A stretch of DNA of 41,337 nt from an uncultured Alphaproteobacteria bacterium. Its GTDB lineage: Bacteria > Pseudomonadota > Alphaproteobacteria > Rickettsiales > UBA1997. Below, one piece after another: positions 33,928 to 41,337 of this stretch. Location of the stretch: NCBI GenBank assembly GCA_903937405.1, contig CAIZZE010000080.1, positions 1 through 41,337 of the forward strand, in the 5' to 3' direction. The position numbers and the translations under genes are program-made. Every line of letters begins with the position of its first letter. The stretch's first letter is position 1. Below the pieces are notes generated by a model. That model had not been told where the DNA came from. It saw only the letters and a list, made by a program, of their open reading frames with translations, and searched no databases.

Positions 33928-35844
33928 TTACTTCTTATCTAAAATCTGTTTTTTCGCCATTTCAATAAATTCTTCTACGCTCATAACTTTTTGCGATTCC
34001 TCACCTAATTTACGCACTGAAACCGAACCATTTTCGGCTTCTTTTTTTCCGATTGCTAAAATATATGGAACTTTTTTCAAAGAATGTTCGCGGATTTTAT
34101 AATTGATTTTTTGGGCATCAAAATCGCCTTCAACTCTAAATCCACAAGCTTTTAACTTTTCAAAAACCTGAGCGCCATATCCATCTGAATCATTGGTAAT
34201 CGTGGCGATAACCATTTGAGTTGGAGCTAGCCAAAGTGGAAATTTTCCAGCATAATTTTCTATCAACATGCCGATAAATCTTTCAAAACTGCCCAGAATT
34301 GCGCGATGTAACATTACTGGGCGTTTCTTGCTTCCGTCAGTTGCAATGTAGCTAGCATCAAGTCTTTCTGGTAAAATAAAATCGGCTTGCAAAGTTCCAC
34401 ATTGCCATTCGCGCTTGATTGCGTCAACTAAAGTAAATTCAAGTTTTGGCCCATAAAAGGCACCTTCGCCTGGATTAATTTCGCATTCCAAACCCGCCGC
34501 TTTCACAGCTTCCGACAAAGCTGCTTCAGCTTTATCCCAAGTTTCATCAGAACCGGCGCGCTTTTCGGGACGAGTTGAAAATTTAACTTTCACATTTTCA
34601 AAACCAAAATCGCTGTAAACTTCTTTTAACAATTCACAAAATGCCACGGTTTCAGAATTAACCTGACTTTCCTCGCAAAAAATATGGGCATCATCTTGCG
34701 TAAAAGCGCGCACTCGCATGATTCCATGAAGCGAACCTGAAGATTCATTGCGATGACAAGAACCAAATTCCGCCATTCTCAAAGGCAATTGGCGGTAAGA
34801 TTTTAGCTCTTGATTAAAAATTTGAATATGCCCCGGACAGTTCATTGGCTTCACTGCAAGAGTTCTTTCTTCGCTTTCGGCAATAAACATATTTTCGCGG
34901 AATTTTTCCCAATGCCCCGATTTTTCCCACAAAACCTTGTCGATTAATTGCGGAGTTTTTACTTCAACATAATTATTTTTTTCAAGTTTGGCGCGAATAT
35001 AATTTTCAATTTCGCGAAAAATTGTCCAGCCCTTCGGGTGCCAAAACACTGAACCCACAGCCTCTTCTTGAATATGAAATAAATCCATTTCGCGACCGAT
35101 TTTGCGGTGATCGCGCTTTGCCGCTTCTTCTAAAATATGGAGATAATTTTTTAAACTTTCTTCACTTTCCCAAGCTGTTCCATAAATTCGTTGCAACATT
35201 TCATTTTTTGCATCGCCACGCCAGTAAGCGCCAGCCAGTTTCATCAATTTAAAATGTTTAATGTGAGAAGTTGAAGGCGCGTGCGGTCCGCGACAAAGAT
35301 CGATAAAATTACCTTGTCTGTACAAAGTAATATCTTGATCTTGAGGAATTGAAGAAATGATTTCGGCTTTATATTTTTCGCCAATTGATTCAAAGAAATT
35401 TACCGCATCATCACGCTTCCAAACCTCACGCACCAAAGCTTCATCGCGCTTCACAATTTCACGCATTTTATTTTCGATTTTTTCTAAATCATCTAAAGCG
35501 AAAGGAGTTTTGCGGGCGAAATCATAATAAAATCCATTTTCAATTGCCGGCCCGATTGTAACTTGCGTTTTGGGAAATAATTCTTTCACCGCTTCAGCCA
35601 TTAAATGCGCCGCGTCGTGACGAATAATATCTAAAGCGTCAACGCCCGATTTTGGCGTGATAATTTCAATTTTTGCATCAGTTTCAATTGCGCGGGATAA
35701 ATCGCGCGCTTCGCCATTTACCTTGATTGCCAAAGCAACTTTTGCCAAAGAAATTGAAATTGATTTGGCGATTTCAGCGCCGGAAATTCCACGCGCAAAT
35801 TCGCGCGCAGCGCCATCTGGAAAAGTGATTTTAATTTGGGACAT
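33928..35844 (-). CDS. thrS: Threonyl-tRNA synthetase
   Basis: 638 residues, full length. Domains run in the normal order: TGS (1-60), the editing domain with its zinc-like [10 protein letters not shown] and DLCRGPH motifs, the class II catalytic core (MNCPGH, motif 2 [24 protein letters not shown], motif 3 [13 protein letters not shown]) and the anticodon-binding domain ([11 protein letters not shown] onward). All three zinc ligands of the core are present (Cys in MNCPGH, His in QDDAHIF, His in MLHRA). It is flanked by surface-polysaccharide genes on the same strand. infC, the frequent neighbour, is absent. Confidence 0.98.
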   Translation of the reverse strand: MSQIKITFPDGAAREFARGISGAEIAKSISISLAKVALAIKVNGEARDLSRAIETDAKIEIITPKSGVDALDIIRHDAAHLMAEAVKELFPKTQVTIGPAIENGFYYDFARKTPFALDDLEKIENKMREIVKRDEALVREVWKRDDAVNFFESIGEKYKAEIISSIPQDQDITLYRQGNFIDLCRGPHAPSTSHIKHFKLMKLAGAYWRGDAKNEMLQRIYGTAWESEESLKNYLHILEEAAKRDHRKIGREMDLFHIQEEAVGSVFWHPKGWTIFREIENYIRAKLEKNNYVEVKTPQLIDKVLWEKSGHWEKFRENMFIAESEERTLAVKPMNCPGHIQIFNQELKSYRQLPLRMAEFGSCHRNESSGSLHGIMRVRAFTQDDAHIFCEESQVNSETVAFCELLKEVYSDFGFENVKVKFSTRPEKRAGSDETWDKAEAALSEAVKAAGLECEINPGEGAFYGPKLEFTLVDAIKREWQCGTLQADFILPERLDASYIATDGSKKRPVMLHRAILGSFERFIGMLIENYAGKFPLWLAPTQMVIATITNDSDGYGAQVFEKLKACGFRVEGDFDAQKINYKIREHSLKKVPYILAIGKKEAENGSVSVRKLGEESQKVMSVEEFIEMAKKQILDKK

Positions 35845-35889
35845 TCTTTAAAAATTTGATCGTTAGACTCTAAAAACACATCTTCAAAC

Positions 35890-37428
35890 CTACTTACACC
35901 AGTGCAAGGAAAAATTTTCACTCTCCATATATTTTTGGCTACATTGGTTTAAAATTTCCTCTGGCATTACTCCAACATAAGAAAATGGATATTGAGGGCG
36001 CATGGCGACCACTTTACTTCCATTAACAAAATAGCTCACCAACATTGCCGCTGAACTATTTTCTTTTGGCATATCTAGGCAATCCTTAAAATGTCTACTG
36101 CCCGGCAATAAATATTCTAATTCAAAATTACTGCCACAGGAAAAAAGGGTTACTTTCTGTGCTTCTAGCTCTTTAACCGCCTCTAGTATTTCAAGCTGTT
36201 CTTTTAATCTAGCGGTTTTTTCAAAATCAAAATTATAATTATAATGAACCATACTCATCCTTCCAATGACCAGAAAAAAAATAAAAAATGATGTAATCGC
36301 ACTATCAACTAATTTGGAGTAGTCAATGTTAGCAAGTAGCAAAGAAAGACCTGCGCAAAAATAAAATAAACCTACAATCAGATGGCGGTAAGATCCATTT
36401 ATGGAAAAGTTAATCCACCAAAGTAAATGCAAAGCAAAACATGCGAGGAGAGCAAGACCCAGAGAGTTAGCTATTGATGGACGCTTCGTAGAAAAACAGG
36501 CGACTACAAATGCTACAATAATGGGATACAAATAACCCGAGCCAAAAACAACTGATAGGCTTTCCAAACGCTGGTACGCATTATTTTTTACCGCACCATT
36601 TTGCTTATAAAATGCAGCATTTTCTATTTGAAATTCATTATATCCCTGCCATCCCAAAATCAGAATTTTTGCTATTTCAAATAAAAGAATCGGAGCAATA
36701 ACCGCAGCCACGGTGATCGCTAACAATTTTATTTTTTTAGGAATATTAATTTTTTTATCCCAAACAATCCTAAACCCAAGAACCATGGTTATTATCGCTA
36801 CAGCAAAACATGTGATGGTTTTAGCCATAACTGCCATGCCAAGAAACAAACCGCCTGTTATTATTTTGTTTTTACTCTCCGAGGAAGAAAATAAAAATGC
36901 TCCTAATATCACGCACAAAGATGCCGGAACTTCACCCATCAATAAATGCCATAAAGCTATGCTATCTCCGGTTTCAATACCATATAACTTCTGATCGCCA
37001 CTTGAAAATAAGAAGCAAAAAAATAAGCCAAAAAAACAAAACAACCATTTTTCTTTTTTTTCCAAAACAGAGTCAGCGGCAATAAAAATTAAGACCATCA
37101 AACTCCAGATCAAAAATATATTAGCCAAACCAATAGCCCAATAAGTGTTTCCAAAAAGAAAAATTGAAGCAGCGGCAGGTAGGATAATTGTTGGTCCGGC
37201 GGTAGCAATTAGATAACTAAAGGGATATAGTTTATCAAACATAGTCGCGCTATATCCCTCGCCGTTAACCATATTTTTTGCTAATTCGCCAAATCCCGCA
37301 TCATCGCGCCAAATTGGATAGTGGAAATTATAATAAACTTGCAAAATCATCACAGCTAACACCAAAGCGCTGGTAATGATTTTAAAAAAATTCAATGTAG
37401 AGAGTATTTTTATATTTAGTGGCACCAT
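35890..37428 (-). CDS. GT39-like membrane glycosyltransferase, paralogue 2
   Basis: 512 residues with about 10-12 membrane segments. The first extracytoplasmic loop YPIWRDDAGFGELAKNMVNGEGYSA carries an Asp-Asp pair as in GT-C (PMT/ArnT-like) enzymes that take sugars from polyprenyl phosphate. The soluble end has VTLFSCGSNFELEYLLPGSRHFKDC. The whole layout, including both these blocks, is repeated in the next upstream gene. The ATG at 37428 overlaps that gene's stop by 13 bases. The sugar is unknown. Family placement rests on topology and the DD motif. Confidence 0.75.
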   Translation of the reverse strand: MVPLNIKILSTLNFFKIITSALVLAVMILQVYYNFHYPIWRDDAGFGELAKNMVNGEGYSATMFDKLYPFSYLIATAGPTIILPAAASIFLFGNTYWAIGLANIFLIWSLMVLIFIAADSVLEKKEKWLFCFFGLFFCFLFSSGDQKLYGIETGDSIALWHLLMGEVPASLCVILGAFLFSSSESKNKIITGGLFLGMAVMAKTITCFAVAIITMVLGFRIVWDKKINIPKKIKLLAITVAAVIAPILLFEIAKILILGWQGYNEFQIENAAFYKQNGAVKNNAYQRLESLSVVFGSGYLYPIIVAFVVACFSTKRPSIANSLGLALLACFALHLLWWINFSINGSYRHLIVGLFYFCAGLSLLLANIDYSKLVDSAITSFFIFFLVIGRMSMVHYNYNFDFEKTARLKEQLEILEAVKELEAQKVTLFSCGSNFELEYLLPGSRHFKDCLDMPKENSSAAMLVSYFVNGSKVVAMRPQYPFSYVGVMPEEILNQCSQKYMESENFSLHWCK

Positions 37429-38921
37429 AACATAGAAAAATGCTCAGTTAAATAATATCTTTCTTGGCAGCGCTCTAGCGCGATATTTGGAATTGGCACA
37501 AAAGCTCCGAAGTAATCATCTGAAGCAATATAAAGAACCTCTGGATAAATAATCTCTGGCGATGAAATAAAATCATTAATCAGCATCACTTTTTGCGACA
37601 TAGGAGAGTTGTTGAGAAAATTTTTGCATTCCTTGAAATTGCGAGCGCTTGGCAACAAATATTCTAACTCAAAATTGTTCCCACATGAAATCAATTGAAC
37701 ACCTTGTTGTTGAAGAGATTTCATTTCTTCGACAATCATTTTTTGTTCTTGTAAATATGAATTATTATTAAAAATTTTCCAGATTTCATCTGGGCAAGAA
37801 GCTATTAAAGAGCCAATAAATATAGAAACAAGAAAGATCTGAAATTGTGTTTTATATTCAAACTTGCAGATCAATAAAAAAATGCCCGCAAAATAGCAGA
37901 AAATTCCTATGGATAAATGCCTATAAGCATCCAGAATTGCATAAACTATCCACCAGCTTACGTGCAGAAAGGAAGCAAGAAGTAAGGCTATTCCTGCTAC
38001 AAAATAAGGAGAATTAAGATTTTTTCTACCGGAGGAGTAAACTACGTAAATAATACTTGGCAAAAATGTAATAGCAGCAAATCTAAAATGAATTAAAATT
38101 GGCAATAATGAGTAAAGAAGAAGTGGCCTTTCAAAAAAGGCATTTGTGCGGTAAAAATTTGAATTTTGTTGCTGCAATTCCAAATAGCCTTTCCAACCCA
38201 GAACAATAATTTTGATCGACTCAAAAAGAAAACAGGGCGCAACAAAACAAAAAGCTGGAATTACAATCCAGATAATTGGTTTTTTGCTAAAGATTATTCT
38301 TGTTGCAACTATTATTAAAATTGTTCCCGCAGCAATGGCAACAATGGTTTTAATCATCAAGGCGAGTCCAAGAATAATTCCACCACTTGCTAATTTTGAC
38401 TTATTAAGATTTTTGGAAGATAAAATTAAAGCTGCCAAAATAACAAGAAGAGCGGCTGGAATTTCGCCCATTAGCCTAACCCACAAAGATAATTTTATAC
38501 CGTCGTCGCCATTAGAAAAAAGCATCATCATGAGTAACGTTAGAAAGCAAAACGCCCATTTTTTTTCACCAACGACTTCTTTGGAAGCGATAAAAATTGC
38601 AATAAGCAAAGACCAAATCATCAACACCGCAGTCAATTCTGGAACCCAGTAATGATTTCCAAAAATAAAAATCATTGCCGCCGCGGGCAATATTAACGAG
38701 GGACCCGAAGAAATGCCGTAGTGAAATTTATAATCTTGATCAAAAAAAACTGCGCTAAATCCATTGCCATTCACCAAATTTTTTGCAACGGTAGCAAAAA
38801 ATGCATCATCGCGCCAGATTGGAAAATTAAAAACCCAGTAAATCTGATATAAAAACAAGAAAGTAGCCAAAATAATCAATGCATACTTAAAACAATTATT
38901 TGATTGGAAAGCGGAATTCAT
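37416..38921 (-). CDS. GT39-like membrane glycosyltransferase, paralogue 1
   Basis: 501 residues, similar in layout to the gene downstream. The loop is FPIWRDDAFFATVAKNLVNGNGFSA with the Asp-Asp pair, then GPSLILPAAAMIFIFGNHYW, about ten more membrane spans, and the soluble end VQLISCGNNFELEYLLPSARNFKEC. The matching Cys pair in that end could form a disulfide in the periplasm. Its start overlaps the methyltransferase stop by four bases (ATGA), so expression is coupled. Likely a glycan or lipid glycosylation enzyme. Confidence 0.75.
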   Translation of the reverse strand: MNSAFQSNNCFKYALIILATFLFLYQIYWVFNFPIWRDDAFFATVAKNLVNGNGFSAVFFDQDYKFHYGISSGPSLILPAAAMIFIFGNHYWVPELTAVLMIWSLLIAIFIASKEVVGEKKWAFCFLTLLMMMLFSNGDDGIKLSLWVRLMGEIPAALLVILAALILSSKNLNKSKLASGGIILGLALMIKTIVAIAAGTILIIVATRIIFSKKPIIWIVIPAFCFVAPCFLFESIKIIVLGWKGYLELQQQNSNFYRTNAFFERPLLLYSLLPILIHFRFAAITFLPSIIYVVYSSGRKNLNSPYFVAGIALLLASFLHVSWWIVYAILDAYRHLSIGIFCYFAGIFLLICKFEYKTQFQIFLVSIFIGSLIASCPDEIWKIFNNNSYLQEQKMIVEEMKSLQQQGVQLISCGNNFELEYLLPSARNFKECKNFLNNSPMSQKVMLINDFISSPEIIYPEVLYIASDDYFGAFVPIPNIALERCQERYYLTEHFSMLWCH

Positions 38922-39625
38922 CTAGGATTGACCTCAACAACAAACATATATTGACCACAAGCAATAGCTCTTGCCAGTGGAATTGACTCAACTTTTTTTT
39001 CAAAAAATTTCAAAAAATTTGCCGCTTTATCTGAACAAAAAAATGGCACTAATCCCACAAATTCATCAAAAACTACTGCGCCACCATATTTTTTAAAAAT
39101 CCAACGCAAGCTTGCAGGAGTAAATGATTGCTCGCCATGTTCAATGTGGTAGCGTGAAGTTTTTTCAATGATTTTTAAAACAGGATTATAGCCATTTGGC
39201 TCCATCACCAGAATTTTTTTTGCTAATTTACAGGCAATTTCAATGCCTTTTTCTAAGTCAGGAAGATGATGCAAAACACCGCGCAGAACTGCTATATCAT
39301 AAGGCTCTTGCGGGATTTCCATTTGATATAAATCTACAGATTCAAAACGTAAATTTTTGACTGTTTTATATTTTTTGGCCGCTGCTTTAACCGCATTTTC
39401 CACCGGATCAATTGCCACCACCAAAGCAGGTTCTTGCTGCGCTAGCTCATAACTGTAAGTTCCATCGCCACAACCGATATCAATTATTTTTTTTCCAGTA
39501 AAAACATCCATCGCCAAAATTGATTTGCTAATCCGAGCGTTGGACATGCGACAAGAAAGGGCTTGGGTTGTATAAGCGTAACCACCAAATTCATTAACAT
39601 CTTGCGAAAAAGCTTTATTAGTCAT
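38918..39625 (-). CDS. Class I SAM-dependent methyltransferase
   Basis: 235 residues from the ATG at 39625 (MTNKAFSQDVNEFGGYAYTT). An upstream ATG at 39670 would overlap the previous gene by 44 bases and adds nothing conserved. It shows the SAM loop DIGCGDGTYSYEL (about residues 47-59), VAIDPVENAV, and the post-loop LRGVLHHLPDLEKGI typical of UbiE/COQ5-like methyltransferases. In this setting it probably methylates a sugar or lipid-linked sugar. It lies one base after the epimerase::GT2 gene, and its stop overlaps the next gene's start by four bases. Confidence 0.88.
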   Translation of the reverse strand: MTNKAFSQDVNEFGGYAYTTQALSCRMSNARISKSILAMDVFTGKKIIDIGCGDGTYSYELAQQEPALVVAIDPVENAVKAAAKKYKTVKNLRFESVDLYQMEIPQEPYDIAVLRGVLHHLPDLEKGIEIACKLAKKILVMEPNGYNPVLKIIEKTSRYHIEHGEQSFTPASLRWIFKKYGGAVVFDEFVGLVPFFCSDKAANFLKFFEKKVESIPLARAIACGQYMFVVEVNPR

Positions 39626-39626
39626 T

Positions 39627-41337
39627 CTATTTTCCAAAAATATTTTTAGAGCCGTCGCTCGCCACAACATTACCGCGCCTAATCAAACTCTTGCGAATAA
39701 AATGCGGACGACTTTTTACTTCTTCAAAAATTTTAGCAATATATTCACCAATAATACTGATCGCAAAAAGATTTAATGAGCCAAAAAATGTTACCAAAAC
39801 TATTGTGGTTGTAAAGCCTTGCGGCGCTGATTCTGGGAAGAAATATTTAAGCAAAATTTGCGCAGCCATTATGAATCCTGAAGCGAATAACATCAACCAA
39901 CCAAAAGCGCTAAGCATGTTTAGCGGAACGTAGCTGAATGAAAAAATTCCTTTTTTTGCCCAACCTAAATTTCTAAAAATGCTGTTCGTTGTGCGGCCAT
40001 ATTTTCTTTCGGGGCGAACATAATCAACGCCAGTTTGTTTGAAGCCGGCGTAAGCACGAAGGCCACGCAAAAATAAATCGCGCTCTGGAAAACGCAGTAA
40101 AACTTCAACAACTTTTTTATCCATCAACGCAAAATCTCCGGCATCGCGTGGGATTTTTATATAAGAAAAAGCAGCAAAAAGACGGTAAAAAATTTTGTAA
40201 AAAACTCGCATGTAAAAAGGCGCATCACGGCTTACACGGCGACCATATACAACTTCATATCCATCGCGCCATTTTTGCACAAATTGTTCAATCATTTCCG
40301 GCGGATCCTGCAAATCGCCATCCATCAAAACGCAGCCATTTTTAGTTGCTAAATCGAGCCCGCTTTTAAAAGCAGCTTGCGAACCAAAATTTCTGGAATG
40401 AGTGATTCCAGTCACATGCTCATCATGTTCGGAAATTTTTTGAATAACTTCTTCGCTATTATCGGGAGAGCCGTCATTTACAAAAATAATTTCGTAATCG
40501 AGTTTTAATTTTTGCATCACTTTTGTAATTCGTTCATGCATTTCAGGAATTGCCTGTGCATCTTTATAACAAGCAATTATCGCTGAAATTGAATGATCGG
40601 TATCAAGATCATCGCGCTTTCGCTTGGTGGCGCGTTTATCCAAATAAACTTCAAGATTTTTTTTGACCCAAATAGTGGTTTTAAGCAAGCCTTCTTCAAA
40701 ATAAGTTTTTGCTGTCCATCCCAAAATTTCCGCAGCTTTATTTGAATTTGAATACCAATTAGTTACATCCCATTTATGAGCCGGATAATTAAATTTTGGC
40801 TCGCCCTTAATTTCATAAATTTTCTGTGAAATTTCCACAATATCTCCAATCATGGTTTTAATTCCCATACCGATATTAAAAGATTCGCCATAACAATGTG
40901 GTGGGAGCGCGTAAGCGGCATCAATAAAGGCTTCGCAAGCATCATCAATATATATAAAATCACGCGAAATATCGGGATTGGTAAAAGTGGTAAATTCTTT
41001 TTCCAAACCTTTTAAAATAACTTGCGGAATCAAACGCGATGAATCTTCAAAAGGCCCGTAAACCGAATAAAGACGCAAGTTGGCAATTTTCATGCCCTTT
41101 TTTTTGCCATAAAAATGAATCAGATTAGAAATCGCCGCTTTGGTAACTGCATAATGACTATTGGCATTTAAAGTCGCGTCTTCTTTGGGCGCAGCCGATT
41201 CATCGCCATATTCGGAAGAACTTCCAGCATTAATAAAACAATCAATTTGACGTTGAAAACAGGCTTCAATTAAACGTTGGGTAAAAATTACATTAGTTTC
41301 GTAAATGCGCTCTTCATCATTTTGAAAAGCATAAGCG
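39627..41337 (-). CDS. Epimerase/dehydratase (SDR) fused to GT2 glycosyltransferase, partial
   Basis: The frame is open to the window edge, so the N-terminus lies beyond 41337. The visible part is about 569 residues. First comes the extended-SDR sugar epimerase/dehydratase: catalytic AGSSSEYG and YAVTK (before the Met at 41093), then RLYSVYGPFEDSSRLIP, RDFIYIDDACEAF and FNIGMG. A short basic linker (KRATKRKRDD) follows, then a DPM1/ArnC-like GT2 domain: ISAIIACYKD, FVNDGSPDNS, MDGDLQDPPE, and two C-terminal membrane helices. One protein could thus make a nucleotide sugar and load it onto a polyprenyl carrier, feeding the GT-C-like enzymes downstream (inference). Confidence 0.85.
   Translation of the reverse strand, partial: AYAFQNDEERIYETNVIFTQRLIEACFQRQIDCFINAGSSSEYGDESAAPKEDATLNANSHYAVTKAAISNLIHFYGKKKGMKIANLRLYSVYGPFEDSSRLIPQVILKGLEKEFTTFTNPDISRDFIYIDDACEAFIDAAYALPPHCYGESFNIGMGIKTMIGDIVEISQKIYEIKGEPKFNYPAHKWDVTNWYSNSNKAAEILGWTAKTYFEEGLLKTTIWVKKNLEVYLDKRATKRKRDDLDTDHSISAIIACYKDAQAIPEMHERITKVMQKLKLDYEIIFVNDGSPDNSEEVIQKISEHDEHVTGITHSRNFGSQAAFKSGLDLATKNGCVLMDGDLQDPPEMIEQFVQKWRDGYEVVYGRRVSRDAPFYMRVFYKIFYRLFAAFSYIKIPRDAGDFALMDKKVVEVLLRFPERDLFLRGLRAYAGFKQTGVDYVRPERKYGRTTNSIFRNLGWAKKGIFSFSYVPLNMLSAFGWLMLFASGFIMAAQILLKYFFPESAPQGFTTTIVLVTFFGSLNLFAISIIGEYIAKIFEEVKSRPHFIRKSLIRRGNVVASDGSKNIFGK

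Overview
The window comes from an AT-rich bacterium and reads as a chromosomal segment of an alphaproteobacterium, possibly near the Rickettsiales or Holosporales or another low-GC lineage. Evidence for this is the TauE/SafE - TIGR02186 - universal stress protein gene trio, a YgfZ-type folate-binding protein, a CHCC zinc-finger (NDUFS6-like) protein, a split-up complex I (lone nuoL), and many intergenic palindromes. The lineage is inferred from gene content only. No rRNA, tRNA or CRISPR array was recognised. There is no phage or transposase gene.

Layout. 1-531: no convincing gene, but a strongly structured stretch. 532-5129: a VOC protein, two small lipoproteins, a cold-shock protein, a flavin reductase carrying an unusual in-frame insert, and a lone nuoL. 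5342-8517 (minus): a glycosyltransferase followed by five tightly packed, related small lipoproteins. 8556-12520 (plus): GT61 glycosyltransferase, YgfZ, TauE/SafE, TIGR02186 and Usp. 12632-18736 (plus): murJ, a TrmA-family RNA methyltransferase lacking its Fe-S cysteines, oligoendopeptidase F, two tandem DOT1-like methyltransferases, and a small protein joining a histone-H1-like lysine tail to a ribbon-helix-helix domain. 18772-21967 (minus): a broken EamA transporter, groEL, groES and grxC. 21993-23470: two Pro/Gln/Tyr-rich lipoproteins, a frameshifted third copy, and a 160-bp palindrome. 23609-30779: ribD, a glycosyltransferase, purA, a CHCC zinc-finger protein, a DsbD-like protein and gatA. 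30776-32146: an in-frame chimera of an FAD oxidoreductase and the back part of GalE. 32126-41337 (minus): a surface-polysaccharide cluster with thrS embedded (epimerase::GT2 fusion, methyltransferase, two paralogous GT-C-like membrane proteins, thrS, and another large membrane protein).

How the genes fit together. Envelope building is the main theme: several glycosyltransferases, GT-C-like membrane proteins, murJ and at least nine lipoprotein genes or remnants. Housekeeping genes (thrS, gatA, purA, ribD, groE, nuoL) are interspersed singly rather than in their usual operons. The strongest candidates for something undescribed are (1) the DOT1-like methyltransferase pair next to the histone-tail/RHH protein, a possible writer-substrate chromatin module, and (2) the five-gene operon of lipoproteins sharing a repeated Gly-Trp-x-x-Gly-Cys motif. 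Both proposals rest on sequence reading alone.
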